From CADCWN01 sp046328475 (GTDB lineage: Bacteria; Chloroflexota; Chloroflexia; Thermomicrobiales; CADCWN01), in the NCBI GenBank assembly GCA_046328475.1, contig JAXLWN010000024.1, positions 1 to 64,000 of the forward strand: DNA of 64,000 nucleotides, read 5' to 3'. Under the pieces are notes generated by a model, which worked only from the letters and a program-made list of their open reading frames with translations, made no database searches and was not told where the DNA came from. Made by a program: the position numbers and the translations under genes. Of the stretch, positions 55,215 to 62,836 are shown in pieces; position 1 is the stretch's first letter; every line of letters starts with the position of its first letter.

Positions 55215-56303
55215 TCAACCAACCGCCAGCGGCAACGCCACCCGCGTTCCCCGCTCCGACGAGAGCGCGATCGCATCGATCACCTCCTGGCAGCGCATGC
55301 CGTCGTCGAAGTTGGGCGACGGCATTCGATTGGCGCGAATCGCGTCGATGAAGTCGATCATCGGGCGCTCCGGGTTGCCCGCGAGATAGCTGGGCGGTAC
55401 CTTGACGGTGGCGAAGGCGTTGTAGCGCGCCTGGGCCGAGCCGAAGCAGATTTGCAACTGATCGCCGCCCTCATCCCACTTCTCGATCTCGTAGATCAGC
55501 GCCCCCTTCGTGCCGTAGACTTCGATCCGCTGATGGTTGTTCCGCCCGATCGCATTCTGGCTGCTGTTCAGCACCCCCTCCGCGCCATTCGCGAAGGCGA
55601 GGTGGCACGAGACAAAATCGTCCACATCCACCTCGCCGATGCCGCCGCCGATCAGCGGGCGGCGGGTGTTGAAGGTGCGCAGGTGCCCCTGCACGCTCGA
55701 AACCTCGCCCACCCACCAGCGGCAGAGGTCGATCATGTGCGAGCCGAGGTCGCCGAGCACCCCTGTGCCCGCCGCCGCGCGCGTCTGCCGCCAGCGGATC
55801 GGCGTCTGCGGGTCGTGCAGGGTGCCGTTGAAGTAGTGGGCGAAGACGTGATAGATCTCGCCCAACTGCCCTGCCGCAATCAAGTCGCGCACATACCCGG
55901 CCGCAGGGATCCAGCGATAGCGGAAGTTGACCGCGTGCTTCAAGCCAGACGCCGCCGCGCGCTCGGCCATGCGCTTTGCGCCGGGGTAGTCGAGCGCCAG
56001 CGGCTTCTCGCAGATGACGTGCAGGCCCGCGTCGAGCGCGGCGAGCGCGGCCGGCTCGTGGTAGGCGTTCGGCGTGCAGATGCTGACGGCGTCGATCGGG
56101 GCCGCGAGCAGGTCGCGGTAGTCGGTGAAGACATACTCCGCGCCGAAACGCTCGGCGGCAGCGTGGGCGCTCGCCTCGTCCACATCGGCGACCGCGACGA
56201 TCTCGGCCGCGCCCTTCGCCGCGCTGGTGGCGAATGCGGGCAGATGGCGCAACATCGCGATCGCCCCCGTCCCGATCACCCCGACTCGAACCCGCTCCGT
56301 CAT
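55215..56303 (-). CDS. Gfo/Idh/MocA family oxidoreductase
   Basis: A 362-residue dehydrogenase. The Rossmann motif is VGVIGTGAIAMLRHLPAF; EKPLALD near residue 97 carries the hallmark EKP, and GVLGDLGSHMIDLCRWWVGEV the catalytic His and Asp. GGGAGGG precedes the ATG at 56303. It converges on the enolase-superfamily gene. It is a different subgroup from the protein at 3980; the substrate, likely a sugar or polyol, is not identifiable. Confidence 0.92.
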   Translation of the reverse strand: MTERVRVGVIGTGAIAMLRHLPAFATSAAKGAAEIVAVADVDEASAHAAAERFGAEYVFTDYRDLLAAPIDAVSICTPNAYHEPAALAALDAGLHVICEKPLALDYPGAKRMAERAAASGLKHAVNFRYRWIPAAGYVRDLIAAGQLGEIYHVFAHYFNGTLHDPQTPIRWRQTRAAAGTGVLGDLGSHMIDLCRWWVGEVSSVQGHLRTFNTRRPLIGGGIGEVDVDDFVSCHLAFANGAEGVLNSSQNAIGRNNHQRIEVYGTKGALIYEIEKWDEGGDQLQICFGSAQARYNAFATVKVPPSYLAGNPERPMIDFIDAIRANRMPSPNFDDGMRCQEVIDAIALSSERGTRVALPLAVG

Positions 56304-56434
56304 CGCACCCTCCCGCCGACGCAATGTGCCCCGCCACGCTACAACCGCGCGGCGGGGCACATTGGAGTACAACCGGCTGGTGGTGTCAAGTAGCGGGGCG
56401 TCGCGACATATCCCACGAGGTTCGATGGGATTGG

Positions 56435-56932
56435 CTATCGCAGGCCGCCGATGCTGCGGTTACCGGAACGGCTGCTTGAGGCAGCCGCACGGCCACGCGC
56501 GATGGCTTCCTCCTTCGCCGCCACCAGCTCCTTCCACGGAATGGCCGGGGCGGGCAGATTGCGCTTCTTCAGGTAGTTCGCCGCCGTGCGCCGCAGTTGC
56601 ACGACCGCGCGGATCATCCCGATCGGATTCGTCGCGGCCATTTCCGGGATGATCGCGGTTGGTCGCAGGAACCAGCCCTGCGCATCGCGCTCCAACGTGC
56701 CGCGCACGTTCAGGCTCCGCAGATCCCAGAGTTGCTCGTTGTGGGAGTGGCAGAGGAGGCTGGCCGGGCCGGGGCGCAACTCGATCCCCACGCTGACTTC
56801 ACACCGCAAGATCTGCGCACCGTCGTCGGGTACTGGTGCGCAGCGCACGCTACACGGGTAGCCCTCGGCATCAATGCCGGAGAGCACGCCGGACTCGAAC
56901 GTCGCCGCTTTCTTGACGATCTCAGCCCACAT
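56435..56932 (-). CDS. Pyridoxamine 5'-phosphate oxidase-like protein
   Basis: A 165-residue protein with a PPOX-type split-barrel pattern: VLSGIDAEGYPCSVRCAPVPDDGAQILRC near the N-terminus and PGPASLLCHSHNEQLWDLRSLNVRG in the middle, followed by a helical basic tail. It overlaps the preceding PPOX-type gene by 11 bases and is translationally coupled to it, so the two may form a heterodimer or act in series. Cofactor (FMN or F420) and substrate are unknown. Confidence 0.7.
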   Translation of the reverse strand: MWAEIVKKAATFESGVLSGIDAEGYPCSVRCAPVPDDGAQILRCEVSVGIELRPGPASLLCHSHNEQLWDLRSLNVRGTLERDAQGWFLRPTAIIPEMAATNPIGMIRAVVQLRRTAANYLKKRNLPAPAIPWKELVAAKEEAIARGRAAASSSRSGNRSIGGLR

Positions 56933-57476
56933 GAAACACCTCGATCTCCCGCGCCGGGCGGGTGAAGTCGCCGTCTGCCCAGTAGCGCACGCGACGCGGC
57001 ACGACGCTGATGACCAGCCGCATGTAATACCAGTCCATCAACCACTGCATGAACCGACCCTTGCTATTGTCGTTCGATGATGGCTGGCGCACGGCCAGCG
57101 TCGCCACCAGATCGCGCAAATCGTCATTCCAGGTCAGCACATCCCTGGAAACGGTGGCGTCCCCCTGCACCAGCACGATCGGGGCCTGCACCAGCCCGCT
57201 GGCCGTCGGGTCGGAGTAGAGCAGGCTCACCTTGCCGTCGCGCCGGATGTTGTATGCCTTCTGTGGCAGCGCGATCGAGGTGGTCGTCACGAAACAGCCC
57301 CGCTCGGGGCGATAGAAACCGACGACCGGCCAGGCGAGCGGCGTGCCGTCCTTCGCCAGCGTCGCCATCTCGGCGCAACGAAACTCGCGGAAAACCTGCT
57401 CAATCTCGACCGGGAAAGTGAGTTGCCGGACCGCAGTCGCTACGCCGGCGCTGCTGCGCTCCAGTGCTTCAAGCAT
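56922..57476 (-). CDS. PPOX-class flavin- or F420-dependent protein
   Basis: A 184-residue split-barrel protein: VFREFRCAEMATLAKDGTPLAWPVVGFYRPERGCFVTTTSIALPQKAYNIRRDGKVSLLYSD-type sequence is the family core, with R-x-GKVSLLYSD at the cofactor phosphate site. VQGDATV closes the barrel, and the C-terminus (MRLVISVVPRRVRYW) is the usual end. Relatives bind FMN, F420 or heme. ATG 57476 is preceded by ACGAGG. First of two overlapping genes. Confidence 0.82.
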   Translation of the reverse strand: MLEALERSSAGVATAVRQLTFPVEIEQVFREFRCAEMATLAKDGTPLAWPVVGFYRPERGCFVTTTSIALPQKAYNIRRDGKVSLLYSDPTASGLVQAPIVLVQGDATVSRDVLTWNDDLRDLVATLAVRQPSSNDNSKGRFMQWLMDWYYMRLVISVVPRRVRYWADGDFTRPAREIEVFHVG

Positions 57477-57575
57477 CCCTCGTTGCTCCTCTCCAAAATG
57501 CTGTTGACCTGGTGCCCAATTTAGGTCCTGCTACGTTGCTCAAAAACAACCACTACAGCCAGTGTGCAGGATCAC

Positions 57576-57642
57576 GGCGGTGTGCGACACCCTCAGACCC
57601 CACACACTCGCGGGAGTGGTTTGGGAGTGTGGGAGCACCGCC
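57576..57642. repeat. Compound inverted repeat in a 343-base gap
   Basis: GGCGGTG (57576) pairs with CACCGCC (57636-57642), and inside it CCCACACACTC (57598-57608) with GAGTGTGGG (57625-57633). It lies in the divergent gap 57477-57819. The remainder of that gap holds a GACGCACC-unit arm (57697-57724) and a promoter; no gene is visible. Confidence 0.6.
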
Positions 57643-57742
57643 ACCTGCCGCTGTTGCAAACTCGCACGCTACATAGCCCCATCGCCAGTAATCGGGCGTA
57701 CTGACGCACCGACGCACCGACGCACGATCTCGTGCGGCGCAG

Positions 57743-57770
57743 TTGACGCCAGCCCGGTTGCCCGTATACT
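57743..57770 (+). promoter_or_regulatory. Promoter of the amidohydrolase gene
   Basis: TTGACG (57743-57748), 16-base spacer, TATACT (57765-57770), about 50 bases before the ATG at 57820. Good match to a housekeeping sigma promoter. Confidence 0.7.
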
Positions 57771-57819
57771 CAGCCCGGCCAGGTGACGGTGCGAAAAACT
57801 GCAAGCGAGGAGGGCCGCG

Positions 57820-58548
57820 ATGCCGACGATGGACTTCGAAATTTACCTGCCGACCGAAGTGGGGGCCGACGAGCGCAAGGCAGCGCTGGAGAATCTGATT
57901 CGCTGGGAGGACAAGGCGGGGATCGAGATGGCGGTGGTGATGCCGGTGCCGTCGCCCCACCCGAGCAACAAGGCGCTCGCCGAAACGCTCGGCGGCGACC
58001 CGCGCTGGATCCTCTGCGCCCAGGTGAACCCGCAGCACGGCGAGAGCGCCGTGGCCGAGTTCCGGCAGGCCGTGACGGAGTTCGGCTGCCGGATGCTGAA
58101 GATCATGCCCGCGATCTACAACACGCCGCCCACCTCGCCGAACGCGCTGGCGCTGATGGATGTGGCGCGGGACCTCGGAGTCTCGGTGAACATCCACTCC
58201 ACCGGCAACAACGGCGAGCCGCTGGAGATCGGGGCGCTGGCGCGACGCTACCCCGACGTGCCGATCATCATGGACCACATGGGCTATCGCAACGACGGCC
58301 GTCAGGCGATCCTGGCCGCGCAGGACAACCCCAACATCTACCTCGGCACGACGATCGCCGCCTTCGAGCCCTCCTTCATCGCCAACGCCATCCACGAGGT
58401 CGGGGCCGACCGGATCATCTTCGGCTCGAACCTCCCCAACTGCTACCCGGATCTCGCCGTCGAATCCATCCGGCGCGGCAACTTCGGCGACGAGATCGAG
58501 GCGCTGATCCTGGGCGGCAATCTGGCGCGGATGCTTGGGATTGCATAA
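57820..58548 (+). CDS. Amidohydrolase-2 family protein
   Basis: A 242-residue TIM-barrel metal-dependent hydrolase or decarboxylase of the amidohydrolase-2 group. VSVNIHSTGNNGEPLEIG supplies a metal His, VPIIMDHMGYR the next, and RIIFGSNLPNCYPDLAVESI replaces the usual FGSD with FGSN, so the final metal Asp is missing or moved. The N-terminal H-x-H strand is also absent (the protein starts MPTMDFEIYLP). It may therefore bind one metal or none. Family members include ACMSD and lactonases. GAGGAGG precedes the ATG. Confidence 0.82.
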   Translation: MPTMDFEIYLPTEVGADERKAALENLIRWEDKAGIEMAVVMPVPSPHPSNKALAETLGGDPRWILCAQVNPQHGESAVAEFRQAVTEFGCRMLKIMPAIYNTPPTSPNALALMDVARDLGVSVNIHSTGNNGEPLEIGALARRYPDVPIIMDHMGYRNDGRQAILAAQDNPNIYLGTTIAAFEPSFIANAIHEVGADRIIFGSNLPNCYPDLAVESIRRGNFGDEIEALILGGNLARMLGIA

Positions 58549-58551
58549 TCG

Positions 58552-58702
58552 AACGGGCGAACGGGCGAACGGGCGCAACGGGCGAACGGGCGAACGGACG
58601 ATGATCGCGCTCGATTCCTCGCCCACTAGCCCCAGGGATGCTTCGCTCGGAAGAGAGTCGCTTCGGGTGAGAGGTCGCCCGTTCGCCCGTTCGCCCGTTC
58701 GC
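58552..58702. repeat. Inverted tandem-octamer repeat, unit GAACGGGC
   Basis: About five GAACGGGC units (58552-58598) face three GCCCGTTC units (58678-58701). It starts two bases after the amidohydrolase stop and ends before the lactonase ribosome-binding site. Translations give the RSPVRPFAR-type spurious peptides seen in databases. Confidence 0.88.
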
Positions 58703-58718
58703 ACACACGGAGGCTCCC

Positions 58719-59816
58719 ATGTCCCTGGAAAACGTCGTCTACATCGGAACCTACACCAAGGCGCTGTCGCACACGGCGGGGAAGGCGGAGGGCATCTATC
58801 GCTGCCGCTTCGATCCGGCGAGCGGGGCGCTGACGGTGGAGGGCGCGGTCGCCGGGGTGGACAACCCTTCGTTCCTGGCGCTCGATCCCCAGAAGCGCTA
58901 TCTCTACGCGGTCGAAGAGACCGATGACTACGAAGGGCGGGCCAGCGGTGCCGTCAGCGCGTTCGCCGTCGATCCCGACACCGGCGACCTGACCTGGCTC
59001 AACCGGCAGGCGACCGGCGGCACCGCCCCCTGCCACGTCAGCGTCGATCCGACCGGACGCTGGGTGCTGGTGGCGAACTACGGCAGCGGCAGCATCTCGG
59101 TCTATCCCATCGAGGAGGGTGGGCGACTCGGCGCGGCGAGTGCCTTCGTGCAGCACGAGGGCGGCAGCGTGAACCCGCAGCGCCAGCAGGGTCCGCACGC
59201 GCACATGATCGTGACCGATCCCGGCAACCGGCGCGTCCTCGTCAACGACCTGGGGCTGGATAAGGTGCTGCTCTACCAGCTCGATGCCGAGCGTGGCACC
59301 CTCACGCCGAACGACCCCCCGTGGGGCGAGATCGAGCCGGGGGGTGGGCCGCGCCATCTGGCGTTCCATCCTGGCAAGGATATCGTCTATGTCCTGCACG
59401 AAATCGGCTCGGCGGTGACGACGTTCGCCTACGACCCCGACAGCGGCGCGCTGACCGCGCTCCAGACCCTCCCATCCCTGCCTGCCGACTTCGCTGGGAA
59501 CAATTCGACCGCCGATATCCACGTCGCGGCGTCCGGGCGATTCGTCTACGGCTCGAATCGCGGCCATGACAGCATCGCGATCTTCGCGGTGGACGACGTC
59601 AGCGGCACCCTGACCGCCCTCGGCCACGTCTCCACCGGCGGGCAGACGCCGCGCAACTTCTCGTTCGATCCCAGCGGCAACTACGTGCTCGCCGCCAATC
59701 AGCGCACCGACAACATCGTCAGCTTCCGCGTCGATCAGGGGAGTGGCGGCCTCACCCCGACCGGTCACGATGTCCAGGTCCCGACCCCGGTCTGCATCCT
59801 CTTCGCCGGGCAGTAG
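58719..59816 (+). CDS. Lactonase, seven-bladed beta-propeller (6-phosphogluconolactonase-like)
   Basis: A 365-residue YbhE/Pgl-type propeller. Typical repeats: YIGTYTKALSHTAGKAEGIY at the start, NPSFLALDPQKRYLYAVEE, PCHVSVDPTGRWVLVANYGSGSISVYPI, PHAHMIVTDPGNRRVLVNDLGLDKVLLY and TPRNFSFDPSGNYVLAANQRTDNIVSF. It would hydrolyse a sugar-derived lactone. Next to the enolase-superfamily and Gfo/Idh/MocA genes this completes a plausible oxidation-lactone-dehydration route, which is inference. Confidence 0.92.
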   Translation: MSLENVVYIGTYTKALSHTAGKAEGIYRCRFDPASGALTVEGAVAGVDNPSFLALDPQKRYLYAVEETDDYEGRASGAVSAFAVDPDTGDLTWLNRQATGGTAPCHVSVDPTGRWVLVANYGSGSISVYPIEEGGRLGAASAFVQHEGGSVNPQRQQGPHAHMIVTDPGNRRVLVNDLGLDKVLLYQLDAERGTLTPNDPPWGEIEPGGGPRHLAFHPGKDIVYVLHEIGSAVTTFAYDPDSGALTALQTLPSLPADFAGNNSTADIHVAASGRFVYGSNRGHDSIAIFAVDDVSGTLTALGHVSTGGQTPRNFSFDPSGNYVLAANQRTDNIVSFRVDQGSGGLTPTGHDVQVPTPVCILFAGQ

Positions 59817-59848
59817 TCGGGACAAGCAGGCTCCAACACGCACAGCAG

Positions 59849-59971
59849 GGACGGATCCTTCGCTGCGCTCAGGATGACAGAGGAGAAACGGTGCCCTCTG
59901 TGGTGTCATCCTGAGCAGCGCGAAGGATCCGTCCCCCTCGTTACTCGTTACTCGTTACTCGTTACTCGTTA
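59849..59971. repeat. HPERSEGS-class inverted repeat plus TTACTCG arm
   Basis: A 31-base near-perfect inverted repeat: arms 59849-59879 and 59904-59934, differing only where CGCTGCGCTC faces GAGCAGCGCG. It is followed by nearly five TTACTCG units (59938-59971), a single arm of the heptamer family. Two repeat families are thus joined in one gap between convergent genes. Confidence 0.85.
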
Positions 59972-59981
59972 CCCGCCCCCC

Positions 59982-61700
59982 TCACACCCCGACGGCGAGC
60001 GCCGGGTAGAACGGATCGGCACCGCCGCGCAGGATGCGCGCGTCGCGGTCGTAGAGGATCGCATCGGGACTGGCGAAGCCGTTGAGCAGGAAGTCGGTCT
60101 GGTGCGCGGTCAGGTCATGGCCGAGGGCGGCGAGCCCGGCCAGGGTGGCGGGACCGACGCGGTCGTCCACCAGCAGGCGTTGCTCGCTGCAATCCATGCG
60201 CGGGCTGCTGATCGCCGCCTGCGCGCCCAGGCCGAAGTCCACGACCTTGATGATCAGTTGCGCAATGGCGTCGAGGATGCGGCGACCGCCCGACGCGCCG
60301 ACGACGAAGCGCGGCCCGGCCGCGTCCAGCACGATCGCCGGGGTCTGGTTGGTCAGCGGGCGGCGGCTGGGCGCGAGCGAGGCGGCGCGACCCGGCTCGG
60401 GGTCGAACCAGGACATGCCATTGTTCAGCAGCACGCCCACGCCGGGGATCGTCACCGCGCTGCCGAAGCTCGACATCAGCGTGGTGGTGCAGCTGATCGC
60501 CAGGCCGCTGCTATCGGCGGCGCAGAGGTGCGTGGTGTTGCTGTGCGCCGGACCCGCGCCGCTCGCCGCCACCAGTTCGGCGGGGCGACCGCTCGGCTCG
60601 TAGCGCCAGGGGTCGCCGGCGGCGATGGCGGGGTTGGCGCGATCCAGACTGATCGCGGCGCGGCGCTCGGCGGTGTACTCGGGGGAGAGGATGCCCGCGA
60701 AGGGCGTCGGCACGACCTCGGGGTCGGCCAGGTAGGTGAAGCGGTCGGTGAAGGCGAGGCGCGAGGCTTCGGCGATCAGGTGGAGCGCCGCCGCGCTGTT
60801 GTGGCCGAGGCTGGCGAGGTCGAAGCCGTCGAGAATCTGCAGCATCTGCGCCATCGTCACGCCGCCGAACGGCCCCGGCACCGTCGCGACCGTGCTCTGG
60901 CGATAGGGCACGGTCAGCGCCGGGCGAATCACCGCCTTGTACGCCGCGAGGTCTCCGGCGCGGAGCAGGCCATCGTTGGCGCGCATGTCGGCGTCGATGG
61001 CGGCGGCGATCGCACCCCGGTAGAACGCGTCCGAACCCTCGGCGGCGATCAGCTCCAGGGTGCGCGCCAGCTCGGGCTGCACCAGCCGTCCGGCGCGGCC
61101 CTCGATATCGAGCGGGTTGGGGGCCTCGTCATCGACGAGGAACGTTGCGGCTGAGGCGGGGAAGCGGCGCAGCCGGTGGCGCTCCTTGTGCGCGAGCAGC
61201 GTGTGGTACCAGTGCGAGTCGATGCCGTTCGCCGCCAGCTCGATCGCCGGCTGCAGCACGGTTGCCAGCGGCAGCGTGCCCCAGCGTTCGAGCGCGAGGC
61301 AGTAGCCCGCGACCGCGCCGGGCACCGCCGCCGAGCGATAACCGACTGTGTTCGCCTCGTCCTTCACCGCGCGCCACTTGAAGACTTCGGCGCTCTGGCG
61401 GTCGAGCAGTTCGTAGCAGTTGGGTGTCGCCAGCGCCGGGGAGCGCATGCCGAACTCGACGCAGTAGCTCTTGCCGTCGGCCGGGTCGTGGACAATCATC
61501 ACGCCGCCGCCGCCGATGCCGCTCATCATCGGCTCGACCACGCCGCTGACGAAGGCGGCGGCGATCGCGGCGTCCATCGCGTTGCCGCCCAGTTCGAGCA
61601 TCTTCGCGCCCGCCTCGCTGGCCTGGCGGCTCTTGGTCGCGACAATGCCGCGCTCGCCGACGGCCTCGATGCGGTCTACGGTGCGCCAGCCGTGGTGCAT
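59982..61700 (-). CDS. Gamma-glutamyltransferase family protein
   Basis: A 572-residue Ntn-hydrolase proenzyme. The large-subunit part has GGNAMDAAIAAAFVSGVVEPMMSGIGGGG. The self-cleavage and catalytic Thr lie in HSNTTHLCAAD (mature small subunit begins at the Thr of T-T-H) near residue 395. SSFGSAVTIPGVGVLLNNGMSWFDPEPG and TPAIVLDAAGPRFVVGASGGRRI are small-subunit blocks. No signal peptide is visible, so it may act in the cytoplasm, unlike classical Ggt. The start at 61700 follows GGAGGT. It may act on gamma-glutamyl compounds or be an acylase; substrate open. Confidence 0.9.
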   Translation of the reverse strand: MHHGWRTVDRIEAVGERGIVATKSRQASEAGAKMLELGGNAMDAAIAAAFVSGVVEPMMSGIGGGGVMIVHDPADGKSYCVEFGMRSPALATPNCYELLDRQSAEVFKWRAVKDEANTVGYRSAAVPGAVAGYCLALERWGTLPLATVLQPAIELAANGIDSHWYHTLLAHKERHRLRRFPASAATFLVDDEAPNPLDIEGRAGRLVQPELARTLELIAAEGSDAFYRGAIAAAIDADMRANDGLLRAGDLAAYKAVIRPALTVPYRQSTVATVPGPFGGVTMAQMLQILDGFDLASLGHNSAAALHLIAEASRLAFTDRFTYLADPEVVPTPFAGILSPEYTAERRAAISLDRANPAIAAGDPWRYEPSGRPAELVAASGAGPAHSNTTHLCAADSSGLAISCTTTLMSSFGSAVTIPGVGVLLNNGMSWFDPEPGRAASLAPSRRPLTNQTPAIVLDAAGPRFVVGASGGRRILDAIAQLIIKVVDFGLGAQAAISSPRMDCSEQRLLVDDRVGPATLAGLAALGHDLTAHQTDFLLNGFASPDAILYDRDARILRGGADPFYPALAVGV

Positions 61701-61713
61701 GGGGGACCTCCGA

Positions 61714-61880
61714 GAGTTCAAAGTTCAAGGTTCGAGGGATGCGGTTCGAAGGTTCGAAGGTTTGAAGGTTTCAGGGCCGTGGGGAGTATCGCATATCGGG
61801 CTGCGAGAGATTGGAACTCTGTTAAGATGGGTATAGCCATGTGAGGGGGAACTTTCGAACCTTCGAACCTTGAAACCTTC
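61714..61880. repeat. Inverted tandem-octamer repeat, unit GGTTCGAA
   Basis: A purine-rich arm (61714-61773, GTTCAAAG and GGTTCGAA units) faces GAACTTTCGAACCTTCGAAC and more (61850-61880) across about 75 bases, between divergent genes. The unit resembles that at 35384 and 50646. Confidence 0.85.
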
Positions 61881-61897
61881 ATACGGGGAGGCGAGCA

Positions 61898-62725
61898 GTG
61901 GCTGAAGGGATGGGGAACTTCGAGACAATCCTGCTGGAACGCGACGAGCATGTTGCGGTGCTGACGCTGAACCGCCCGGAGAAGCTGAACGCGCTGAGTC
62001 CGACCACGATGCGGGAGTTGGGGCAGGCGTTGGACGCGGTCCAGGCCGAGCCGGAGGTGCGCTGCCTGGTGCTGACCGGGGCGGGGGACCGCGCGTTCTC
62101 GACCGGGTTCGACCTGGATGGCCTGGAGTTCCCGCGCCGGACGGACCACGCGAAGGCGAACATCGAAGGGAACTTCAACATCCTGATCAAGCTCTGGGAT
62201 CTGCGAATCCCGGTGATCGCGGCGGTGAATGGCTACGCGATCGCGGCCGGGTCGAACATGGCGATGATCTGCGACATCACGATCGCCTCGGAGCGGGCGC
62301 AGTTTGGGGAACCGGAGATCCGGCACCTGGCCCTGTCGCCGATGCTGCTGTTGCCCTGGTTCACCAGCAACCCGAAGATGGTCCACTACCTCTACTACAC
62401 CGGCGATACCATCTCCGCGCGCGAGGCGCTGGACCTGGGGCTGGTGGCGAAGGTGGTGCCGCACGAGCAGCTGCTGGACGAGGCGCTGCGCATGGCGCGG
62501 CGGATCGCGATGGTGCCACCCTACGCCGTGGAGATGACCAAGGAGAGCCTGCGGCGCACCTACGAGACGATGGGCTTCCGCAACGCCCTCCACTCGCACC
62601 GCTACATCGACTCAATGGTCCTGGGCGGCGGCAACATCCCCGAGAAAGACCGCTTCTTCGCCATGATGGAGTCGGGCGACATGCGCGCCTTCCTCGCGGA
62701 GCGCGATGGACCGTTCAAGAAATGA
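61898..62725 (+). CDS. Enoyl-CoA hydratase/isomerase family protein
   Basis: A 275-residue crotonase-fold protein. TLNRPEKLNALS and AFSTGFDLDGLEF supply the CoA site and first oxyanion residue. IPVIAAVNGYAIAAGSNMAMICDITIASERAQFGEPEI carries the second oxyanion Gly. The catalytic Glu pair of true hydratases is altered at the first position (G-S-N in place of G-G-G/E), so the reaction (hydratase, isomerase or other) is open. The GTG at 61898 follows GGGGAGG. Confidence 0.88.
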   Translation: MAEGMGNFETILLERDEHVAVLTLNRPEKLNALSPTTMRELGQALDAVQAEPEVRCLVLTGAGDRAFSTGFDLDGLEFPRRTDHAKANIEGNFNILIKLWDLRIPVIAAVNGYAIAAGSNMAMICDITIASERAQFGEPEIRHLALSPMLLLPWFTSNPKMVHYLYYTGDTISAREALDLGLVAKVVPHEQLLDEALRMARRIAMVPPYAVEMTKESLRRTYETMGFRNALHSHRYIDSMVLGGGNIPEKDRFFAMMESGDMRAFLAERDGPFKK

Positions 62726-62836
62726 GAAATGGGAAGTGGGAAGTTAGAAAATGCTCACACGGAGCAGCAGCCTATTCGGGCGGAAATTGCCTCACGAGCG
62801 AGCTATTTCCCACTTCCCACTTCCCACTTCCCACTT
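62725..62836. repeat. Inverted tandem-heptamer repeat, unit GGAAGTG
   Basis: GAAATGGGAAGTGGGAAGTT (62726-62745) faces TTTCCCACTTCCCACTTCCC and more (62805-62836). It begins at the last base of the enoyl-CoA hydratase stop codon and ends one base before the convergent aminotransferase stop. Confidence 0.9.

Noticed and set aside
58626..59909. 427-codon reverse frame containing HPERSEGS
   Set aside because: This peptide comes from the repeat at 59849-59934; the rest is a shadow of the lactonase gene.
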